From positions 206,900,595-206,964,594 of the forward strand of contig NC_051849.1 in assembly GCF_905115235.1 (NCBI RefSeq): DNA of 64,000 nucleotides. Direction: 5' to 3'. The position numbers were made by a program, and so were the translations under genes. Below, piece after piece: positions 57,293 through 64,000 of the stretch. How positions within the stretch are numbered: position 1 is the first letter of the stretch; every line of letters begins with the position of its first letter. Under the pieces are notes generated by a model, which saw nothing but the letters and a program-made list of their open reading frames with translations, was not told where the DNA came from and did no database searches. The DNA is from Hermetia illucens (lineage: Eukaryota; Arthropoda; Insecta; Diptera; Stratiomyidae).

Positions 57293-59860
57293 CTACCTTA
57301 CTTTTAACAACATACAGAACTTATTATTCAAATCATTATATTCGCTTTCATCACTGTTACTTTCAGGAGCAATCATATCGTCACCGTCCCTCATCAAATT
57401 GACATTCTGCACAATATCTGTTAATGGAATTTTCTTCTTCTGTTTTGCTAACTTTTTATTAATTGATGATTTGTTTGTATCGTTTTTCTCCAACAGCGGC
57501 ATAATATCTGAACACCATTCAACTAGATACGTATAAAACTCTGCCATGGTCTCTGATTCATTAAGTATGTAATGTAGGACGTAATATTGAATGTCAGGAC
57601 GATTCTTCAGACTCGCATAGATATTGTATAGAAACATTCCATTAAAACATTGTGAAATTCGAACAGGTTCGAAAGGATAATTGAAAACAGCATTCAGAGC
57701 ACTTAAGTGATAAAATACTGACTGGAACTCTGAGAAGCCATGCAGGATTGTGCTTGAGAAGTCGTTGTGACGCCTTTGGAAGCACTCGTTGAGGTGGAAA
57801 TATTTCAAAAGTGACTCCATGACTAGAATACAATCTGATTTTGGGATAAACTTGATTCTATCTGGAATGGGACGAATCTTCTTTTCAGAGTTTACGGTCT
57901 GTTTTGCGTCATTTGTTTCAGTTTGATCGCTTTCCTTCTTTTCTGTCTCGACAGACACTTCAGTACTCGCTGCTTTTGCTTTCCTTGCTTTTGTTGCAAT
58001 TTTCCCGAATCTCTTTTGGAATCGTTTTAAATCCCGAATGGGTTCAACTTTAGAGTCAATAATTCCGAGGACAAGCAAGGAAATGATAAGTGAGTGCAAA
58101 TGGATATGCGTAGACCGTTTTGTGCTCCTGGCCCAGTACGAAATCATTAAGAAGTAAAGCTGCAGATGGTTTGGTAGCTTTTTGATATGTTCAAATATCT
58201 CCTCATGGTCTCCAAAATCTAGGAAGATTGCTTTGAAATTCTCAATATCTACAACATCAGGATCGTAAGTGAACTGCATTTCTAAAGGCTGTAATATTCT
58301 GTAGTGGACTTTTGTAAGTCGGACAACTCGTGTTAAGTATCGTAGTTCAGGGGTTGCAGGTTGATTAACTATTGTGAAAATATATTGCAATATTTTCAAC
58401 GCAATTTCGTTGCAATCTTCGAACAGGAAGTTTTCCACTTGAGGATTGTTTATGTATATCCGCAGGTGGATCAAATCACTGAAATAACGAGGTAGCTCTG
58501 CATTGAAAATTCGTTGTTTCAGCCATTCCGGGATAACAGTTGGAAGGCTGGAAGGATCGACTTCTCCTAAGTGTTCCTCTATAGAAGTAGCGTCATCATT
58601 TTCTCCATCAGAATCTGATCCCGCATTGTCGTCCTCTTCGTTATCATTGTTAGCTTCCTCTTCCTCCCCTTCCGAAATCTCTTCTTCCTCAGTCTCTTCG
58701 CCTGACCCCACCTCCGGATCTTCATTCTCATCGATTTCTTCCTCGTCTCCTTCTTCATCGGTGCTGGAGCAAACTTCCTCAAAGTCCTCATCACTCCCCT
58801 CCTCTCCTTCTCCTCCGAATTCTTCTTCGTTCAGCTCGAAGAAGTCAAAGGCTTCGCTGGTCTCGCATGAATATCCTGAAGTTGCACTTTCGAGTCGCTG
58901 CTGAAGTCTAGGTCGTTGTTCCTTCGGCACTCGTGTCAGTATTTTTTCAATGGCTGATTCTTTAGTTTCGTGGCGTAACCATTTCAAAATAGCTTTAATA
59001 CGCTTCTGCTGTTTCGCGACTGTATTGTTCCTCCCTCGGAATCCAAGTTGCGTGTAGAATTTTTTGAATGCTCTTCGTTCAATGTAGTCATTGCCTAGAA
59101 GGGCCGCGAAAAGTGGTAACATTTCCATTTTCAGGTACTGTCCAGCCAAGTTTTTTATGGTGTAGATGCAGCAGTCTAAATATTTTACAGTTTTGTGTTT
59201 ACCTTTCTTCGATAGCTTCGTTTCAGATTCCTCAGGTTTGAGTTGTGTACGTTTTGCAATATTTTTTGCTTCACATTGGCGGAGTTTCCTGGCATTTTGT
59301 TGGTCCATTGTGTTCTTGGTGTGGACTTTCAATGTGAGCGTCACCAACGGAATATACTTCACATTATGGATATAAAAATCTGAATCATAACTCAAAACTG
59401 GACAGTTCAACTTCCTTGCTAAAACTGCAAGCTCGTCGTCAGCCTCAAATATACATCGCATAACACTTACTCCGCAATCTCTTAGGGCATCTACGAAAAC
59501 TTCGCGCATCATAAGAGGGAATAGCGGTTTGCTCTGTGTCGGGTTCAAATGTTTGACCAATCCAATTTTTGAACGAAGCCTTTGTTCGACAGATTTAAGC
59601 TTTTTCGCTTCGTAGCCACCATCTAAAAGGACGAAGGGGCGGATGTTGCACTCGCTAAGTAGATGGAAGAAGTTCACGACTGAACGGTAGAAGGCATCGT
59701 AGTCACCACCAAATGCTGCATTGCATCCCGAGACATCTTTGAAGAGGTTACAGGATAAATTGTCGCCATCAATGACTAAATCACAGTCGTGCAGCTCGTA
59801 AGGTTCGAGGTATCGCTCTGCATTGCGAGCGATGTAGCTTGTGAGACCACGAACTCCCAT
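57293..59860 (-). CDS. ast: Asteroid, XPG/FEN1-family protein
   Basis: One uninterrupted 855-codon frame starts at ATG 59860. Asteroid was described in Drosophila as a gene interacting with Star and Egfr signalling, and its human relative ASTE1 belongs to the XPG/FEN1 nuclease family. The N-domain reads MGVRGLTSYIARN with VIDGDN (D31, D33) and FVLLDGGYEAKK (D80). The I-domain has IFEADDELAVLA (E139, D141) and LSYDSDFYI (D159, D161), then ALLGNDYIER (D258). The metal-binding acidic set of the family therefore appears complete. An acidic, Ser/Glu/Asp-rich region spans residues 341-432. The C-terminal half is unlike FEN1 and typical of asteroid. The length is close to the fly protein. No coding intron was seen; a 5' intron is likely. 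Confidence 0.93.
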   Translation of the reverse strand: MGVRGLTSYIARNAERYLEPYELHDCDLVIDGDNLSCNLFKDVSGCNAAFGGDYDAFYRSVVNFFHLLSECNIRPFVLLDGGYEAKKLKSVEQRLRSKIGLVKHLNPTQSKPLFPLMMREVFVDALRDCGVSVMRCIFEADDELAVLARKLNCPVLSYDSDFYIHNVKYIPLVTLTLKVHTKNTMDQQNARKLRQCEAKNIAKRTQLKPEESETKLSKKGKHKTVKYLDCCIYTIKNLAGQYLKMEMLPLFAALLGNDYIERRAFKKFYTQLGFRGRNNTVAKQQKRIKAILKWLRHETKESAIEKILTRVPKEQRPRLQQRLESATSGYSCETSEAFDFFELNEEEFGGEGEEGSDEDFEEVCSSTDEEGDEEEIDENEDPEVGSGEETEEEEISEGEEEEANNDNEEDDNAGSDSDGENDDATSIEEHLGEVDPSSLPTVIPEWLKQRIFNAELPRYFSDLIHLRIYINNPQVENFLFEDCNEIALKILQYIFTIVNQPATPELRYLTRVVRLTKVHYRILQPLEMQFTYDPDVVDIENFKAIFLDFGDHEEIFEHIKKLPNHLQLYFLMISYWARSTKRSTHIHLHSLIISLLVLGIIDSKVEPIRDLKRFQKRFGKIATKARKAKAASTEVSVETEKKESDQTETNDAKQTVNSEKKIRPIPDRIKFIPKSDCILVMESLLKYFHLNECFQRRHNDFSSTILHGFSEFQSVFYHLSALNAVFNYPFEPVRISQCFNGMFLYNIYASLKNRPDIQYYVLHYILNESETMAEFYTYLVEWCSDIMPLLEKNDTNKSSINKKLAKQKKKIPLTDIVQNVNLMRDGDDMIAPESNSDESEYNDLNNKFCMLLKVR

Positions 59861-59874
59861 GGTTGTGGATTATG

Positions 59875-59881
59875 CCTGAAA
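59875..59881 (-). promoter_or_regulatory. 3' splice site of asteroid 5' UTR intron
   Basis: On the minus strand TTTTTCAG ends at 59876, 15 bases before the ATG region, implying an upstream non-coding exon. Confidence 0.5.
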
Positions 59882-59989
59882 AAGATGAGAAGTGTTGGTA
59901 TTTTAAGATTGTCTCAATTGTCAGGTTTAGGGAGTATGCTTCAGGGTAAGACAAATAAGAAAGTATATGCGAATTCATTGAGGTAATTT

Positions 59990-60779
59990 ATTAGAACGAT
60001 TTAGCAAAATTTTGACTCCATAGACCGCAGGTTCTGAGAAGGATGGAGAATAAATTTAAGAAGTGGCACGATCACTTACGATGTCGAAAAGACTCTTGGG
60101 TGCAGTGTAATAACGGGAGGAATATTATTTGGTTACCGTCCTCGTAAAAATAATATCTTGAAAGTTTGATTAAAAAAGGGCGATTTTCGTCCTGGTTTCT
60201 ATTGCATTGGCTATCGATGAGATCATAGTGGAAAAGCGTAAAATATTTAAATTTCTTTTTGCTGGTCCCGGGAAAATTTTCAGCACCATTACCATTACCA
60301 AGGGACGCATAGCCATTGATGCTGTTCTGAGTCGCCGATTGGTGAGGGTGGGGATTTATCGCAGAGAAAGCAAATAGGGGATACCGCAGATGCAATTCTG
60401 CTGCTTCGTAGCATTACGTTTATTACTTTTTAGATACTAATTTCTTCTTGCCGAACTCGGAAAAGGAGAAAATCTTGCGAACAGATATTCCATACGCAGG
60501 GAAAAAAATGGGGAAGAACTGAAATAGTCAAACACATCAACAAAATCCTTGAAGATCCTCGAAACACATTTTTTTGGGCAGGGAGTTGAATTGTATTTAC
60601 ACACAAAGTGCTGGACTCCTACCTCATGCAGACTACCGACTAAAACAGCAAGTATGTGGCATTAACTCGCAGAATTGAAGGCGCTTTTACGTCTAGGGCT
60701 ACAAGGAGCACTACTCGGCGACAGGACTGTGTGCTTGAGCCAGTTTCACCATCTAGACCTATTCCTTAATCGCATCAAT
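59990..60779. other. Upstream flank of asteroid
   Basis: This should include the asteroid promoter and first non-coding exon. The minus-strand frame at 60072-60395 has no known domain. Confidence 0.4.
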
Positions 60780-61225
60780 TGTGGATAACCCAGCTCAAAA
60801 AACTATATTGTGTTGGTAAGCAGTCAGTCAGCCTTCCTTGATGAGCTTCTCAAACAGCTTCTCCGCTATGTTTAACATACAGAGAGGACGATACACTAAC
60901 CGCGCCCCGGGGTCGCCTTTGCCATTGCTTTTCAGTACTAATCTCACAACCTTCCACCTGCTGTTAAACATGCGTTGAAAGTGCTGACTAGTAAGTTCGC
61001 CTCGTATCTACACAAAAGTTTCAGCACTTCGCTGGGAAAACCATCGGGTCCTTGTGCTTTTTTGTCAAGACCACCTTCTTTAGTTCTTTTTCAGTGAAGA
61101 TTGGGTATGCCTTAGTACTCATTTTCTCATCGATAGCGTCAGTTCGGATGAGATGGACAGGAAAAAGAGCCTTCACGATTTCTTTCTGCTTCGATGGAAC
61201 AGGGTGATCGATGGGCACAGATTTA
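60780..61225 (-). mobile_element. R1-clade LINE, RT start fragment
   Basis: The minus-strand frame 61021-61218 reads PVHLIRTDAIDEKMSTKAYP and FTEKELKKVVLTKKHKD, the start of an R1-clade RT. It continues in other frames with a VRLVLKSNGKGDPGA block and NIAGKLFEKLI (60850-60950). Confidence 0.65.
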
Positions 61226-61639
61226 ATTTGGATACCAGCCTATATCTGGGGCCCCCTGGCTCTCTGTTAACGTTATTGATTAGTTCCTGCCAGCAGCGTG
61301 CTTTCTGAAAGTTGATTTTGTGACCAATTTCCTTTTTCCTCTCTTTTATATTCTTCGGATGTAAGGGTTACCTTATCTTTTCATACAAGCATGGTCAGGC
61401 AGAATATTTGTTTTATGTTTTGCCTTAAAAGCACGTTCTTATTATAAGAATGGGTGCTGGAATGTCAATTATTAATTGGTTTTCTCAAATTCCTTGGTCG
61501 TTGTTGATTTCAAATAAAATAAAAATGGAACAGCGAGGTCACTGGTCACGCGAACAAAGTCGCTTTCTTTCCGCGTTCCCTCCAGGTCAATGGAGCTCTG
61601 CTAAGCTTGACTTTCCAGCACACCGCACTGATTTACGAT

Positions 61640-61985
61640 GATATGAGGCCACGAGGAGAGACCCTGTGGGTTGGGTGTATCCTTCCACGCAAGATACAAG
61701 GGCGACGAACGCAATTATCGCATCACGAGTTGAAGGATTGGCTCGAGGGCAATTATCTGTGCGTCTAGACTCGAATCCGAGCACGTACTCGGAGTATCAG
61801 GCACCGCAACAACAGCCTGCCTCAACTCGTGTTGCGGATATAGGAGATAGGCGTAAGGGATCGAATAACTCAAAGAAGCAACAGCAAGACAATACAAAGA
61901 TGTGATCAAAAATCCATGACAACCGGGATTCGAATTCTGGGTAACGAAATCGAGAGACTGGCGCCTAATCATCTTGACCAATTGA
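61640..61985 (-). repeat. Possible tRNA-derived SINE
   Basis: On the minus strand, 61985-61905 resembles a tRNA, with an A-box-like 'tggtcaagatgattagg' and a B-box-like 'aattcgaatccc' spaced as in RNA polymerase III promoters. An unrelated body follows to about 61640. No perfect acceptor stem was seen, so it is not a functional tRNA. A weaker echo ('aggcgccag' with 'ggttcgatccc') lies at 1890-1915. Confidence 0.35.
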
Positions 61986-62629
61986 TCGTCAAAGGAACGT
62001 GAGTGTCTCTAGAAAACTCGTGAATATGGAGGAGTGGAGAAAAGGGGCTGGGGGTGCTTAAATTCAGACATGATAACCGCAATATGCCCTAGATCATTAA
62101 GAGCATGGTCCGAGCTATTGGAGTCCTCTAGAGCGCAAAAAGCCCCTTAATAACAAGAAAAATCATATACATGTGACGTTTTCTCAAAATTCAAAAAAGA
62201 AAGCAGATTGTTAAAAAACAAAAAGAGTTCTCATTGGATAAAATAGGGTAACCAAAGAGGATAGCTGAAGTCGCGGAAGTCTCCGCTGTCAATGATTGCA
62301 AAGGAAGTAAAGACCTCAAAAACCCCGGTGGCGTGAACCGAGTTGACTGAAGGAAAAGAAAGTATTTGAAAGGGACACGTCCGCAGAGATGCTCTCAAGG
62401 AGTAAGCAATAACAGAATACTATATGATGCGGCTATGCTAGGGCAGCGACTTCTCAGCAATAGGCTGTGAAACGATAATGGAGTTGTGGGTTGCCTATTT
62501 TTGGGCAAGAAGACTCTATGGGGGCTAAAGGATATGGTATATTAACGAAAGAAGAGTCTTCCGAGTGTGTGGTAAAACGTGGTTTACCGCTCGATGAAAG
62601 GGAGAAACCAATAAGCATGCTTTTTTCCA
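61986..62629. other. No recognisable gene
   Basis: No domain or repeat recognised. Confidence 0.4.
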
Positions 62630-62760
62630 TCTAATATAGGGATAGCCTATCGGAGCAGCAAGTTGGTTTTCATCAAGCCCATCGTACGATCGACGGGGTA
62701 CTGAAGTTGGCTCGACAGGCGATGAGTTTTAGAAGCCTATATAGAAAGATAGTGGTGGTG
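62630..62760 (+). mobile_element. R1-clade LINE, RT scrap
   Basis: Plus-strand text reads LSEQQVGFHQAHRTIDGVLK and LARQAMS, matching 45565-45660 (LSERQFGFRQVHSTIDAVD, LARDAMS). Two blocks are in line and the rest is missing. Confidence 0.75.
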
Positions 62761-63199
62761 GTTTTGTGGGAGTGAATTCTACACATCGTTACAATCTGGC
62801 GTAGCAGCGCCAGACGAACATTGAAAAGCGAACAACGGTTAAAGTGAACTAAGAGGATTGTGGTCGGGTTCGACTGTTTTCTGAACAGTACAGGCTACCT
62901 ATTCATATAAGGTTGCTGTAGACTCCTATATGGGGCAGAGTGCGTGAATCATTTCCATATGCTACCTCTGGCGGTTCTTGCAAGCCCTCCTCCAGGGCTC
63001 TCCCCTGTTTTGCGCCAAGTATTTCCTAGAGTGAACTACTCCTCGGCAAAAAGCCTACATACAAGTGGAGCAACTCGATTTTCTAGGCGACATGGAATGT
63101 GATGGCATATATGCCAGTTGGGTACGAGGTATTTAACTGGCGCGTGCGTCGACGACGCCTTCCTTAAGTGTATCTTCCTTCATTTTATGCATTACCTCC
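62761..63199. other. No recognisable gene
   Basis: Nothing recognised. Confidence 0.4.
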
Positions 63200-63490
63200 A
63201 TGACACCAACACCATTAGTATTGCTTCGAAGTCACCAATCGAGCAGCAAAATTGTCAGGTTACTTCGCTCCTCCTCTGATTTTGACTCCATCCAACCATC
63301 CTTAGCTCTCTTCAATTCCCTAGTGAGGAATACCTTCGAGTACTGCTCCGTGATCTGGTCACCCCTCCGTAACTGTGATTGTCTTGCCCTTGAAAATGTG
63401 CAACGTAAATTCACCCGTCCCCTTTTCTTTAAGAAAAGTTCACTCAGTTTGTTGTCAGTTAAATTAAATTAAATAAATAAATTAAATCAA
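63200..63490 (+). mobile_element. Jockey/CR1-like LINE, C-terminal end and tail
   Basis: The 90-codon frame reads DFDSIQPSLALFNSLVRNTF, EYCSVIWSP and LALENVQRKFTRPLFFKK, the conserved end of Jockey/CR1-group ORF2. A TAAAT-rich tail follows at 63455-63487. Only the last part of the element is present, as in 5' truncation. Confidence 0.7.
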
Positions 63491-64000
63491 AACGATGGGA
63501 AGAACTCTTCACGCGCAAGTAATTGAAGAAGCTCGAACATGTGCACTGCTTTTCTTCTACTATATAAATTCAAGCAATGCACCGGGAGACGAATCTCCTG
63601 TACGTCTTCTTGCTCCTCGGTCATCCTGGAATAGTGAATTCCATTGTATGGCGTAACCCGCAATGGAATTGTCGCAATTTTTCAATGTGTCACCTAAACA
63701 CTAGCACTGCGTCCTCCCCAGCATCTTGTCCTTAGACCGACAATTTTTTTTATTTTGTGTGGTGGTCACTTTTCATAAAGACATTAGGATGAGAGGATTT
63801 ACTTTTGCCCATCAAATCACACATATGCACATCGCTGGCGTTACACGCACAGCCTAGCAACCGACCTCGCGGGAGCGTCTTACGTTATCGAGAAAATCAT
63901 CTAGACACTGCGAACCATTCCAAATTTAAACACACATATCCAAAAACGTGAAATGATCTTTGAATCTATTGAAAATATGTTGTGTTTTGTTCCGCGAGGA
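63491..64000. other. No recognisable gene
   Basis: Nothing recognised up to the window edge. Confidence 0.4.

Noticed and set aside
58503-58904. 133-codon Ser-rich open frame on the plus strand
   Set aside because: It is the complement of the acidic region of asteroid; GAA/GAG codons read as TCC/TTC on the other strand, so it is a shadow.
1-64000. A new defence, CRISPR-like or multi-gene system
   Set aside because: The window is eukaryotic, with isolated host genes and decayed transposons; no clustered novel genes or spaced repeat arrays were seen.

Overview
This window looks like a piece of a repeat-rich insect nuclear genome, most likely a fly (Diptera). Host genes have short exons with canonical GT/AG introns. 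They encode a Vti1a SNARE, ribosomal protein eL34, a RabX6-like small GTPase and Asteroid. The spaces between them and one large intron are filled with old non-LTR retrotransposons. A large-genome brachyceran such as a soldier fly would fit, but nothing here proves the species. There are no bacterial operons, CRISPR arrays or rRNA.

Layout. 0-23 kb is almost pure repeat: R1-clade, RTE-clade, LOA-clade and Jockey/CR1-like LINEs plus Ty3/gypsy fossils, many nested. The clearest nest is a 2.3-kb 5'-truncated RTE copy (15961-18287) inside an R1-clade LINE, with a 12-bp target-site duplication. 23-27 kb is quieter and holds two minus-strand host loci: a candidate secreted small protein (24118-24679) and the conserved part of eL34 (25392-25710). 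27-32.6 kb is repeat again, including a LOA LINE split by an RTE piece. Vti1a (32993-39768, +) has three coding exons, and its 6-kb second intron carries an RTE element interrupted by an R1-type LINE. 42-48 kb holds R1-clade LINEs and a nearly intact Tc1/mariner element of the DD41D type with matching terminal inverted repeats and TA duplications. RabX6-like (48782-49875, -) follows. 50-57 kb holds a MITE-like repeat, a chain of RTE, Jockey and I-clade LINE pieces, and a Penelope-like element with a GIY-YIG domain. Asteroid (57293-59860, -) is a single-coding-exon nuclease-family gene with a long acidic tract. The last 4 kb is LINE scraps and one possible tRNA-derived SINE.

The host genes do not form a pathway. 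Vti1a and the Rab-like protein both belong to membrane traffic, but their proximity looks incidental. The most interesting signals are the near-complete DD41D transposon, three hammerhead-ribozyme-like motifs that look like Penelope terminal repeats, the unusual GTPase motif of the Rab-like protein, and the missing first exon of eL34. I found no convincing new multi-gene system.
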